A DNA stretch of 64,000 nucleotides from Podarcis raffonei (lineage: Eukaryota > Chordata > Lepidosauria > Squamata > Lacertidae), in the NCBI RefSeq assembly GCF_027172205.1, contig NC_070606.1:96606534-96670533 (forward strand), read 5' to 3'. Positions 22,201 through 31,667 of this stretch are shown here, in pieces. A program made the translations under genes and the position numbers. The first letter of the stretch is position 1. Each line of letters opens with the position of its first letter. Below the pieces are notes generated by a model. The model had not been told where the DNA came from. It saw only the letters and a list, made by a program, of their open reading frames with translations, and searched no databases.

Positions 22201-23978
22201 GGTGTGTATAATAATCTCTCCCTCCACCCTCCGGCCCAGGTCGTTTTATACACAAAAGAACTTTTACAGAGTGTTCGTAAGAACCAATCAGATTTCTTCT
22301 GAGCATTTCAACAAACCCCACGTGAGGACAAAGTTAAACTACCAAAACTAATTAAGCACACGTATTTCTGGGGTAAACAAAACAGAACTACAAAGGAGTG
22401 CATTTGGCAACCCCGGGAGGTGATAAACAAGCAATATACATGATAAGAAGGACGGCCAGGAGGACAGCAATCATTATCACCTTTATGTGAAACCTGTTTC
22501 CTGGCCCTAAGATTAACATCCTAAGATTAACATATCAGAAAAGAAACTTCCCACTGTCTTTGATGTCCCAGGATGCCTGCCTGGCGAAGCAACTGGGCTG
22601 TGTATGTGACTTGTCAAGAAAGAGAAATGGAACAGGGATGCAGAGATGTGGATTGATCAAGAATCATATCAAAATAGTTCAAACCCAGTCAACGCAATGT
22701 TTTCATTGCTGACACAGATGGCTTACTCTATATTTGTTATAATTCCTCATAGCAATCCCACCTGATCACTACAAAGCAGGATTCAAACACAAGAGCCCTG
22801 TCCTCTTCCATGGTTTCCAGCAACTGGTATTCAGAAGCATTGCTGCCTCTCCAGCTGTGGAGACAAGCTATCATGGCCAGTAGGAATACATATTTTCTTA
22901 GGAGGGGCTCAATTTCATAGAAACACAGGGGGCTGCCTTGTCTACCCTGGCAGTGTCTTTCCAGGGTTTCAGATGTGGGGAAGGGAAGGAGGACCTTCTA
23001 AGCCAGGCATAGGCAAACTTGGCCCTCTAGATGTTTTGCGACTACAACTCCCATCATCCCTAGCTAACAGGACCAGTGGTCAGGGATGCTGGGAGTTGTA
23101 GTCCCAAAACATCTGGAGGGCCGAGTTTGCCTATGCCTGTTCTAAGCCATTCCTGGAGATGTTCCACCACTGGCTCAGGTCAGCAGATTTCCCCATGGGA
23201 ATCCAGTTTGCCCCTCTAGGCTCCCAATGCATCTTCATGCCCTGGGATGAGCCTGAAATCTCCACATTAATGAGCACTTAACCTCAGGCCCTCAGCAGCA
23301 GAGGGTGGTGGGGTTTTGTGTCAATACTGAGCAAAAGGGTTGTGAAAGATCTAGATACAGTGGTACCTTGGGTTACATACGCTTCAGGTTACATACGCTT
23401 CAGGTTACAGACCCCGCTAACCCAGAAATAGTACCTCGGGTTAAGAACTTTGCTTCAGGATGAGAACAGAAATTGTGCTCCGGCGGCGCGGCGGCAGTGG
23501 GAGGCCCTATTAGCTAAAGTGGTGCTTCAGGTTAAGAACAGTTTCAGGTTAAGAACGGACTTCTGGAACGAATTAAGTACTTAACCCGAGGTACCACTGT
23601 ACTATTTTTCTGAGAAAGGTATGCCCTGCTTTTCAACTTAAGAGTTCTCCAAATGGCAATGGATGTAAATTTATTGGCACCTAGTTGGCCACTGTGAGAA
23701 CAGACTAGATGGGTTTCCCATTTTCCTGATCCAACTGCGGAGCTCTCCTTATGTCCTTATGGTGCACAGCCTGACTTCATCTCTCTCCTTCTCCTACAGG
23801 GCAGCGAGTGTGCTTGGGAGATCACCTGGCCAAGACGGAGATGTTTCTTTTCTTCTCCAACCTCCTGCAAGCGTTCACTTTCCACTTGGCGGAAGGGTCA
23901 AAAGATGTCAACACAGAACCTATTTTGGGGGGCACTTTGCAGCCTCACTACTTTGAGATCTGCGCTATCCCTCGATAG
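13285..23978 (+). CDS. CYP2J-like: Gene B: complete CYP2J-like cytochrome P450, nine exons
   Basis: Exons: 13285-13464, 15264-15426, 16278-16427, 18805-18965, 20281-20457, 20680-20821, 21012-21199, 21757-21898, 23800-23978. Every intron starts GT and ends AG, and the lengths after exon 1 (163, 150, 161, 177, 142, 188, 142, 179) follow the CYP2 pattern. The product is 493 residues with no stop or frameshift. Visible landmarks: N-terminal anchor and FPPGP hinge; C-helix W124-R128 (WKHQR); I-helix GGTET 301-305 for oxygen activation; K-helix ExxR E358-R361; haem loop FSLGQRVCLG with the thiolate cysteine at 439; C-terminus CAIPR. It should be an ER monooxygenase reduced by P450 reductase, acting on fatty acids or xenobiotics; the substrate cannot be read from sequence. 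CYP2J is favoured by [11 protein letters not shown] and [13 protein letters not shown]; another CYP2 subfamily is possible. Confidence 0.93.
14270..14646 (+). mobile_element. CR1 LINE 3' end
   Basis: Lies in intron 1 of gene B. It shows the amniote CR1 3' region: GAGGAGATATGATAGCTATC, TGGAACAGTCTCCCACAAGA, then GGTTGGACTAGATGACCCCT and the octamer-type tail ATTCTATGATTCT. It is a short, 5'-truncated copy. Confidence 0.9.
15968..16018. repeat. (TCCA)n microsatellite
   Basis: About 12-13 TCCA units in intron 2 of gene B, 260 bp before exon 3. Confidence 0.95.
16930..17208. mobile_element. Non-autonomous hAT element with perfect TSD
   Basis: Bounded by an exact 8-bp duplication GTTTAGGG (16922-16929 and 17209-17216). 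Ends are CAGGGGTTGGCAAG and CTTAGGTTGCCTACTCCTG. It lies in intron 3 of gene B and has no coding capacity. Confidence 0.88.
17247..17497 (+). repeat. SINE-like repeat, diverged
   Basis: Same block order as 9829-10039 (ACCTTCACAACAACCCTGTG, AGTCAACCAGTGAGCTTCAA, CATACTCTAACTGCTGCCCC). Old copy in intron 3 of gene B. Confidence 0.55.
17990..18210 (+). mobile_element. Two LINE 3' tails in tandem
   Basis: One tail reads CTACCCTGAGACCTGCAGGT followed by (AATT)n near 18100. The second reads AAACTGCTCTGTGATGCTTG and ends in CAACAACAATAATAATGG. These resemble CR1/L2-group 3' UTRs ending in short tandem repeats. Intron 3 of gene B. Confidence 0.55.
18340..18605 (-). mobile_element. Decayed L2/CR1-group ORF2 fragment
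   Basis: The minus strand codes a degraded match to the region containing [28 protein letters not shown] and KALNNLAP, equivalent to the NSAARLVTG, VLRDLHWLPV and KALNGLGP blocks of the L2-like LINE at 7302-9656. Old copy in intron 3 of gene B. Confidence 0.6.
18630..18735. mobile_element. hAT-type MITE fragment
   Basis: Contains GGGACTCATGGGAATTGTAG and CCCAAACATCTGGAGGACAC, blocks also found in the elements at 23004-23139 and 40681-40816. It ends 70 bp before exon 4 of gene B. Confidence 0.5.
19509..19868 (+). mobile_element. Sauria-type tRNA SINE, copy 1
   Basis: Begins with a tRNA-like head (GGTGGCACTATGGTCTAAAC as box A region; GCAGTTCGAATCCCCGCGAT as box B region), then a conserved body, and ends GGTCAGGGGTACCTTTACC. 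It is flanked by an 11-bp duplication, ACCTAAAAGGC (19498-19508 and 19869-19879). Intron 4 of gene B. Part of its tail shares the BovB-type segment, consistent with mobilisation by BovB. Confidence 0.9.
20070..20250 (+). repeat. SINE-like repeat with tRNA-like 3' half
   Basis: Blocks CACTGAGTCAGACCTCGGTT, CCGACTCTCCAGGGTTGCAG and GGATTGAACCTGTCTCCTTC ... CAGGTGCTCTAATACTGAAC match a widespread reptile repeat. It ends about 30 bp upstream of exon 5 of gene B. Intron 4. Confidence 0.55.
22015..22130 (+). repeat. Interspersed repeat (GATCAGGCCAATGGCCC type)
   Basis: GAACATAAGAAGAGCTTTGC, TGATCAGGCCAATGGCCCAT, CATTCTGTTCTCACAGTGGC recur at about 44625-44712. It is a common squamate repeat that I cannot name. 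Intron 8 of gene B. Confidence 0.6.
22140..22910. other. Unassigned part of gene B intron 8
   Basis: About 770 bp without a gene or a recognised repeat. A 12-bp motif CCTAAGATTAAC is repeated in tandem near 22505-22530. The base composition and motif spacing could fit an old LTR remnant, but no ends were found. Confidence 0.3.
22915..23175 (+). repeat. SINE-like repeat interrupted by a hAT MITE
   Basis: Blocks GGGGGCTGCCTTGTCTACCC and CTTTCCAGGGTTTCAGATGT resemble the repeat at 20070-20250. The copy is split by the hAT element at 23004-23139 and resumes with TTCTAAGCCATTCCTGGAGA. Confidence 0.55.
23004..23139. mobile_element. Palindromic hAT MITE with perfect TSD
   Basis: A nearly self-complementary 136-bp element (CAGGCATAGGCAAACTTGGC ... 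ending CCTATGCCTG) with an exact 8-bp duplication TTCTAAGC (22996-23003 and 23140-23147). Intron 8 of gene B. Confidence 0.9.
23358..23599. mobile_element. TA-flanked MITE (CAGTGGTACC type, Tigger-like), copy 2
   Basis: Inverted ends CAGTGGTACCTTGGGTTA and TAACCCGAGGTACCACTG with TA on both sides. It contains an internal tandem duplication of ACATACGCTTCAGGTT. It lies about 200 bp before the last exon of gene B. Confidence 0.85.
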
Positions 23979-24358
23979 ACCCGGCATCTCATGTCTCTTT
24001 GGAAATCTGCTTAGGAAAAGTTGCAAGGTGAAAACATGCTGTGCTGTTAACCCAAGGCCGCCGACTTCTGGTGTGGGGTTGCGTAGCTTCTTCAGAGTCC
24101 TGAGAATCAAAACTTTTGTCGTGAGACAAGGAATAAGTTTCTAGACCTCCTGACTGCAAAGGAAAAGCCTGGAAATACACAACAATACCTGTGAATAAGG
24201 TCTGAGTGCAGCGGATCCCAAAGTGGGCAATATCACCCCACAGGGGCAGGGGCATTACTGGGGGGGGCAGCTAAGAGACTTTGAAAAGCTGGGGTCACTG
24301 GGTCAAGTTCATCCATTTTGTAGAATTAATTAGATGAAACATTTTAAACTGGATTTTG

Positions 24359-24364
24359 AATAAA
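24359..24364 (+). promoter_or_regulatory. Candidate polyadenylation signal for gene B
   Basis: AATAAA about 380 bp downstream of the gene B stop codon is the first canonical hexamer I see on the plus strand. It lies inside the hAT-like element, so use of it would mean the transposon supplies the 3' end of the transcript. This is inferred from position only. Confidence 0.35.
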
Positions 24365-24415
24365 TGTGAAGTTAATTGTTACTATTTTGAATTTTATTGT
24401 GTTATTATCTTCCTT

Positions 24416-24668
24416 TAAAAATTTTTTTTTAAATTAAATTTTCCATTTTAACAATTCAATCAAATCACATTAAATATTCCAAATTAAAAAAATACATATC
24501 ATATAGTCCAAATATTCCACCAAATTATAAATTTTTATTGGGGCTTCCCATGCTTCAGGTTTGGTGGGGCTCTGATCATCTTATATCTCTACTGCCTTGA
24601 GTTTCCAATAGTTCCTTTAATTCTTGTTGTTGTTACCTTTCCTTCGTTCATGGCCTCTGAGTTGTTTC
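24416..24668 (-). mobile_element. L1 3'-end fragment with 17-bp TSD
   Basis: A T-rich start on the plus strand (poly-A on the minus strand) and a 17-bp exact duplication GTGTTATTATCTTCCTT (24399-24415 and 24669-24685) show a classic 5'-truncated L1 insertion into the surrounding hAT-like element. Confidence 0.85.
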
Positions 24669-25347
24669 GTGTTATTATCTTCCTTAGCGGGTTTGTGCAA
24701 ACCGCTATAATGAATAATCCTTTTTACAGGGTAGGGCAAGCCAGGACACTGGGGATGAGTTTATGGAACCAAGAAGGTGGGTGTCACTGTCCAGAAACAT
24801 TTGGGGAATTACTGGTCTAAGGTATGACTTCAACATTACGCAGCTCTTCTTATTCTTGTCTTTTGGCCATAGGCACCCTAACTGGCCGTTGTCTCTCTCT
24901 ACTGACCTTACCTGACATCATGTCCAGCCTCAATGAACACTGCTCCAGCCTTCGATTCAAAAAGGTGCAGAAAACACCCACAAAGATGGAAGATCTTAAA
25001 TTAATCACTTAAAAATTTCCTCCTGTGTTGCTTAGTTTTCTGCTTTGCTTTCTTTTTTGCACAATCATTTTCTGACTCTGTTCTGGATGCTGCAGAGCAG
25101 TCGTATCTGGGATAGACTTATTTCTGTTCATGCTCTGATGAGGTCTCTTGGCAACACCAGTTCATTAACACCAAGTCATGGCTCACAACCATTTTCCTCT
25201 TCTTCCACATAGTTAGGCCAGCCACAAGATGATTTTTTGCTGATATTAGTGTGGGTGTGTTAAAAGCATTGCCTCTGTATACCAGTTGCTAGGAATCACA
25301 AGGGAGAGAACACACCCTTTAAATTAATACTATGTTACTTTCATTTT

Positions 25348-25713
25348 TGAGGGATACGGGTGGCGCTGTGGGTTAAACCATAGAGCCTAGGACTTGCCGA
25401 TTAGAAGGTCGGCGGTTTGAATCCCGTGACGGGGTGAACTCCCGTTGTTCGGTCCCAGCTCCTGCCCACCTAGCAGTTTGAAAGCACGTTAAAGTGCAAG
25501 TAGATAAATAGGTACTGCTCCGGCGGGAAGGTAAACGGCGTTTCCGTGTGCTGCTCTGGTTCATCAGAAGCGGCTTAGTCATGCCGGCCACATGACCCGG
25601 AAGCTGTCTGCAGACAAACGCCGGCTCCCTTGGCCTATAGAGCGAGATGAGTGCCACAACCCCAGAGTCGGTCATGACTGGACCTAATGGTCAGGGGTCC
25701 CTTTACGTTTACC
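25348..25713 (+). mobile_element. Sauria-type tRNA SINE, copy 2
   Basis: Full-length copy with tRNA-like head (GGTGGCGCTGTGGGTTAAAC; GGCGGTTTGAATCCCGTGAC) and tail AATGGTCAGGGGTCCCTTTA. Flanked by an exact 13-bp duplication TTACTTTCATTTT (25335-25347 and 25714-25726). Confidence 0.93.
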
Positions 25714-25726
25714 TTACTTTCATTTT

Positions 25727-27891
25727 ATTGCAACCCCTTGTTTTTCTCTAACCTTCTTCATCTTGAAACATGAAGAACTAAGTTCTCCCCACCAAGGAGA
25801 GAAGTGCTTTTGACCACCCCCACCCTTTTTTTTGAAGAATAGTCTTGAATAAGAATTCCAGAGTTAGAACCTTTAGGCCTGTGTATGTCAGCACAGGGCG
25901 GGGGAACCTGTGCCGCCCCCCCCTCCAGAGGACACTGGGCTCCTGCTCCCGTCACCCCTGACCATTGGCCCTGCTGGCTGGAGCTGATGGGAGCTGGGAG
26001 TCCAGCAATTTCAGAGGTGCCACTGGTTCCAAGTTCCTGGCCCTTCCCCCCTAGCCTACCCAGTTCCTTGCCCCATCAGAAGCTGAACATTGGAGCTCTC
26101 CAGGGTGCTGAACTCTTGCTGCTCAGCACAGGGCAGTGGAACCTGAAATTACTGGACTAAAGTTCCCATCGTCCCTAATTATTGACCCTGCTTGCTGAGG
26201 CTGATGGGAGTTGAAGGCCAGCAACATTGGGATGGCCACCATACCCCTCATCTCAAATTATCTCCTAAATGCAGATATGTGCACACAGACAAGCACTTTC
26301 TATGCTGAAGTAATCCACCATACAGTTTACAGTAATTGGTCTGCCATTACAACTGGTATACTTTTGGGAGGATTGCAGCATGTGGTGTGTGTTTGAATGG
26401 AATGTGATTTTTTGAAAAGAAGGTCAGGTTACTGGATAAATCAGAGAATGAAAGCCATGGGACATAGAAGTACGTTAAGTTATTAGGTCAGTGGTTTTAC
26501 TTTCTGGGAACACTTTCCAGGTGAATTTGTCTCCTGAGAAGCCCAAGGTTGCAGAAGATTTTGAGATGCATTCATGAGTGCACTTTTTGTTCCCATAAGG
26601 CTTTGGGCACTTCATGCTGGCTGGGGCTGATGGAAGCTGGAGTCCCAAAACACCTGGGATGCCATAGGCTCCATGCTCTTGATCTAGAGGACGGATGGGA
26701 GAGGAAGTCACAATGCTGGATTTTCAGCCCCTGGTTTCTAAGAGGTCATTGTATTTTATTTTATTTTCTTACATGGGGTTATATTGAGCATAGTCCTAAG
26801 TCACTGGTTCCATCAAGGCAAGGATTTCTCCTTGCATAATGGAACATTCCCCCTTCTTCAAGCCCTGTGTGTCTCCTAAGTCTGTTCTGGAGTTTTCACC
26901 AAAGCCTTTAAGCACATGTCATGAAAATGGATATTTTGGGGGTACATACAGAGGCATGAGAACAAACATGCATATGAATTTTTTATGCATACTCTTACAA
27001 AAATTGCAAACGGCTGTGGAAATGGGGCAGACTGACATTATGACCGGAAAATTGAGAAACTGAGAGATAGAAGATAGCCTAACCCCCCCCCCCGCAAAAA
27101 CCCCCTCTAGGCTTACAGAAACTGCTTTTGTTCCAACTTCACAACCAAAATATAAGATAACAGCAAACTGAACACTAGCTCAGGTTTCGGTCTTGCCCCT
27201 TCCCCCAGACATCTGGTTAATTCTTGGGCTTTTGTTTTTTTAAACTGCCTTCCTTTACTGTGTTCATTTGTTCTTTTGTTCCCCTGTTGATTACAAGAAG
27301 GACCTTTTGTTTTTGTACAAATGCAAAAGTACTCCAGAGATTTTTGTATGTCCAGATGGCAAATGAAAGTTCTTGGTGACGTCATGGCCTCTCAGCTCCG
27401 TGAACAACTGGCCTTTGTTCCAGGGTGTCCAATAATAATGTATTGAATCATTTCGTTTTATCATTCAGTCTTGGAGATGCTTCCTAAAGCATTCAACTGT
27501 CACAATAAGTAACTGCTTGCATGAGCAGAACAACCTCCACCTGTGCAATGGGGATTCCCTGCTCTTCTCCCAAATACACTGCCCCCTAAAAACTCAATTT
27601 TTTTCCCACCCCAACCTTTCAGAACAGACCTGAGAGTGGTGCAGGGTGTCACATGGGGGGAGGGGAGATGAGAGGGAGTCCCATTTTGCAAGTGGAAGTT
27701 GCACAACTATTTAGTAGAATACTGCTCAAAGTGTCCCCTCCAATGCCAGAGCAAGACCTTCACTGAGGTTATTATAATATTACGCGGTTTCCCAACAGAA
27801 ATTACGCACACCCACACACCCACACACCCCTCTATTAACTTACATATAAAATAGTATATCATTTTCTCTCCTGAGACCTCATATAGCAATA
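25727..27891. other. Intergenic stretch between genes B and C, no gene seen
   Basis: Contains decayed MITE-like patches (about 25890-26230 and 26590-26680, with GAGCTGATGGGAGCTGGGAG and TGGAGTCCCAAAACACCTGG). No coding pattern was found that I trust. Confidence 0.4.
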
Positions 27892-28099
27892 CAGTGCTGC
27901 CTTGGGTTACATAAGCTTCAGGTTACAGACGCCGCTAACCCAGAAATAGTGCTTCAGGTTAAGAACTTTGCTTCAGGATGAGAACAGAAATCATGCGGCA
28001 GGTGCGCGGCAGCAGCAGGAGGCCCCATTAGCTAAAGTGGTCTTCAGGCTAAGAACGGACCTCCGGAACAAATTAAGTACTTAGCCCAAGGTACCACTG
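27892..28099. mobile_element. TA-flanked MITE (CAGTGGTACC type, Tigger-like), copy 3
   Basis: Ends CAGTGCTGCCTTGGGTTA and the complement of CAGTGGTACCTTGGGCTAAG, each next to TA. Its body matches the copies at 12457-12657 and 23358-23599. Confidence 0.8.
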
Positions 28100-28135
28100 T
28101 ATAAAATAAATTATAATCAACAGAATGCATATGTT

Positions 28136-28290
28136 CAGGTAGGTAGCCGTGTTGGTCTGACGCAGTTGAAATAAATTAAAAAATTGCCCAGTAGCACCTT
28201 AGAGACCAACTAAGTTTGTTCTGGGCATAAGCTTTCATGTGCATGCACACTTCTTCAGATGCACTGAAAAAGAAGTCACCAGACCCTTAT
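28136..28290 (+). repeat. Reptile-wide interspersed repeat (GTAGCCGTGTTGGTCTG type)
   Basis: Blocks GTAGCCGTGTTGGTCTGACG, CAGTAGCACCTTAGAGACCA, AAGCTTTCATGTGCATGCAC and TTCTTCAGATGCACTGAAAA. I recognise the consensus from reptile genomes but not its class with certainty. Confidence 0.6.
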
Positions 28291-28339
28291 ATAATGCATA
28301 TGTAACATACATCAATGTTCTCACCTTGTTTTCATTTCA

Positions 28340-28675
28340 TTCATTTTTTAAAAATAGGTTTTATTGAGTTCTGCAGATTTTATATTCATCACAATCAATG
28401 TTTTTTTAAAAAATGATATATAAATCCCTACCTCCCCCCCCCCCACTTCCTCCAACCTCCTCTTCTGGTTCATTATATATTTACTTCTCCTGCCTGTTTT
28501 CTTCTACTTTCATTTTATAATCTTTTAATTAAATATTGTTATAATCTTACCAATTTTGTACCATATTTTCCACATTACTTCTTACCCTTTGTTATTTCCC
28601 CATTATTACATCTTAACTTTTTTTGCTTGTTTTCTTAATTGCAAGTGTTTACTCAAACCCTGCTAGTGAGTCCAC
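28340..28675 (-). mobile_element. L1 3' UTR fragment
   Basis: On the plus strand it begins AAAATAGGTTTTATTGAGTT and is T-rich with little guanine. This is the pattern of a squamate L1 3' end read backward, similar to the terminal part of the element at 56516-58423. Confidence 0.55.
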
Positions 28676-28679
28676 TTCT

Positions 28680-29050
28680 TTCATTTCATTCATTTATCCA
28701 GTTGGGTGATTGTTCCAAACCACCCTGTGGCTTGTACAAAGGGCGGTTTATAAAAGTCAAACATGGAAAAAAGAATGCATAAAATAACACAGTCCCTGAA
28801 GTACACAACGTGGTATAACAACTTACAAAACAGTGATTTATTAAAAGCAGCAGCAACCAGCTGATTTCTCCAACCACGTCTTTTCTCCTCCTAATGCCCA
28901 CTGAAAAAAGGCGAGTCTTAACCAGCTGCCCAAACCCATAAACCCACCTCCATAGGAAGGGAATTCCAAATGGGAGGAGCCACCACCGAAAAGGCCCCTC
29001 CCTTCCTGGTCCCCATACCACATCCTTCATCCTGCATAGGGACCATGAAG
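28680..29050 (-). mobile_element. Old CR1/L2-group 3' region
   Basis: The order CCAAACCACCCTGTGGCTTG, GGGCGGTTTATAAAAGTCAA, then GGGAATTCCAAATGGGAGGA and CCACCACCGAAAAGGCCCCT parallels the L2-like 3' regions at 45165-45520 and 58988-59527. It is heavily diverged. Confidence 0.5.
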
Positions 29051-29726
29051 AGGGACTCCCCTGATGAAGTAAAGCAGTAGTTTCACAATGGTAAGATGTA
29101 ACTGGTTTTTGCTACCCTTTTTGGCTCTAGGATGTTGAATGAAACTCATGGCCCCAATGTGAAAATCTGGGGAAAGCAGGCAGTTAGGTGAACATGATCC
29201 TGGCAAGGCACCTACCCTGGCAAGGAAGCAATCCTGCATAGCAGGTCAGTATTATTACTACAATACAGACAGGGGCTCAGGCTGAGAGGGTGGTTTGCCA
29301 ATGAACCAGCCCATGAACGATGAAGTCTGAGGCAGAAAATTGATATGCGTGGGGCTACAATTTGTGCGAAACCTGAGCTGCTTTCCGGGAAAGCTGCACT
29401 CATGCTTGTCCTTCATGTGAGCGAGCTGTATCTGTCTGTAGCCTGCAAGGACCAGTTTCATTATATGCCAGGTTCTTCATAAATACATGGCCGACACATG
29501 CTTGAAATGGCTTGGTTTATTCCTTATGGAAATTAGGGAAAAGAGCCATGGTAGATCAACTGCTCTGCATGCAGAAGGTCCCAGGCTGTGTTTGAGAAAA
29601 ACGGGCCAGAAGAGGAGGACCTTTGGTCTGATCCAGCTAATACCATTCTGTGCAGGAGTTGAAAACAAGTGCTGAATCGTATTGCAAATAAATTAGCAGC
29701 TGGAAGACATTCACATCTAGAAGATG

Positions 29727-29738
29727 ATGATGATGATG

Positions 29739-29785
<47 letters not shown>

Positions 29786-29955
29786 TAAATAAATAAATAA
29801 ATAAATAAAATAATATATTATTTATACCCCGCCCATCTGGCTGGGCTTCCCCAGCCACTCTGGGCGGCTTCCAAAAAAAATATTAAAATACTGTAATACA
29901 TCAAACATCAAAAGCTTCCCTAAACAGGGCTGCCTTCAGGTCACTGTTGAGTTTG
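29727..29955 (-). mobile_element. L2-like LINE 3' end with long simple-repeat tail
   Basis: (GAT)n, (AAT)n and (AAAT)n runs (about 29727-29810) are followed by ATACCCCGCCCATCTGGCTG and GCCACTCTGGGCGGCTTCC, the reverse complement of the L2-like 3' UTR at 9680-9765. Only the last 130 bp of the LINE are present. Confidence 0.85.
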
Positions 29956-30054
29956 GTTAGAAAGCCATGTACCCACAGAGGAGTTCCTGTTCAGCAACAT
30001 CAGATTTCTTAACCAATGCAGTTGAGTGTTCTCCATCAGGATTCATGGGAAAGT

Positions 30055-31667
30055 AGCTTGGTTCATGGATCACTGCCTTGTTGTGGCAAAGGGGCTTGAA
30101 TAACTCAGCGAAGCTATGAGCTATGCCGTGTAGGGCCACCCAAGATGGACAGGTCATAGTGGAGAGTTTTGACTAAACGTGATCCACCTGGAGGAGGAAC
30201 TGGCAAGCCACTCCAGTATCCCTGCCAAGAAAACTCCATGGACAAAGACAACAGGCATATAAAAGTTATGATGCTGGAAGATGAGCCCCTCAGGTTGGAA
30301 GGCATCCAACATGCTACTGAGGAAGAGCAGAGGACAAGTACAAGTAGATTCAGAGCTGATGAAGCGCCTGGGCCAAAGCCGAAAGGTTGCTCAGTTGCAG
30401 ATATACCTGGAAGCGAAAGGAAAATCCAATGCTGTAAAGAAAAATATTCCACAGGAACCTGGAATGTAAGAACCATGAACCTTGGTAAGCTGGATGTGGT
30501 CAAAAATGAGATGGCAAGAATAAATATTGACATCCTGGGCATCAGTGAACTAAAATGGATGGGAATGGGTGAATGTTCAGATGACCATCATATCTACTGT
30601 GGGCAAGAATCTGGTAAAAGAAATGGAGTTGCCCTCATAGTCAACAAAAGAGTGGTGAAAGCTGTACTGGGATGCAATCTCAAAAATGACAGAATGATCT
30701 CGATACGAATCCAAGGCAGAACTTTTAACATCACAGTAATCCAAGTTTATGCACCAACTACTGGTGCTGAAGAAACTGAAATTGACCAATTCTATGAAGA
30801 CTTACAACACCTTCTAGAAATGACACCAAAGAAGGATGTTCTTCTCATTATAGGGGATTAGAATGCTAAAGTAGGGAATCAAGAGATAAAAGGAACAACT
30901 GGCAAGTTTGGCCTTGGAGTTCAAAACGAAGCAGGGCAAAGGCTAATAGAGTTCTGCCAAGAGAACAAGCTGGTCATCACAAACACGCTTTTCCAACAAC
31001 ACAAGAGACGACTCTACACATGGACATCACCAGATGGGCAGCATCAAAATCAGATTGATTATATTCTCTGCCGCCAAAGATGGAGAAGCTCTATACAGTC
31101 AGCAAAAACAAGATCTGGAGCTGACTGTGGCTCAGATCATCAGCTTCTTATAGCAAAATTCCAGCTTAAACTGAAGAAAGTAGGAAAAACCACGGGGCCA
31201 GTAAGATATAATCTAAATTAAATCCCTTATGAATACACAGTGGAAGTGAGGAACAGGTTTAAGGATATAGATTTGGTGGACAAAATGCCTGAAGAACTAT
31301 GGATGGAGGCTCGTAACATTATACAGGAGGCAGCAACGAAAACCATCTCAATGAAAAGGAAATGTAAGAAAGTGGCTGTCCCATGAGGCTTTATAAATAG
31401 CGGGGGAGAAAAGGCAAGCAAAATGCGAGGGAGATAGTGAAAGATACAGGAAATTGAATGCAGATTTCCAAAAATAGCAAGGAGAGACAAGAGGGCCTTC
31501 TTAAATGAGCAATGCAAAGAAATAGAGGAAAACAACAGAATGGGAAAAACCAGAGATCTGTTCAAGAAAATTGGAGATATGAAAGGAGCATTTCGTACAA
31601 AGATTACCATAATAAAGGACAAAAGTGGAAAGGACCTAACAGAAGCAGAAGACATGAAGAAGAGGTG
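30055..31667 (+). mobile_element. RTE/BovB LINE, 5' part
   Basis: The leader contains CTTGTTGTGGCAAAGGGGCT and AGGAACTGGCAAGCCACTCC. The frame from 30169 shows an APE-type endonuclease: GTWNVRTMN, DILGISELKWMGMGE, NGVALIVNK, ISIRIQGRTFNITVIQVYAP, LLIIGD, then TWTSPDG, QIDYILC and SDHQLL. It runs to EDMKKRWQ and then joins L1 sequence abruptly near 31667. A stop codon (TAG, 30859-30861) replaces the expected tryptophan of the GDWN block, and a second stop follows at about 31219, so it is not functional. The reverse transcriptase is missing here; a BovB 3' part lies at 39206-40034. Confidence 0.88.

Larger units (their letters stand above)
24209..24814. mobile_element. hAT-like element interrupted by an L1 fragment
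   Basis: Left end CAGCGGATCCCAAAGTGGGC and right end the complement of a CAGTAATTCCCCAAATG-type end. The flanking 8-mers do not match well, so the limits are approximate. An L1 tail is inserted at 24416-24668. The element begins only about 230 bp past the stop codon of gene B, so it may form part of that gene's 3' UTR. Confidence 0.6.

Noticed and set aside
30169-30861. Endonuclease-domain host gene
   Set aside because: The motifs and leader are those of BovB ORF sequence; it is a LINE fragment.
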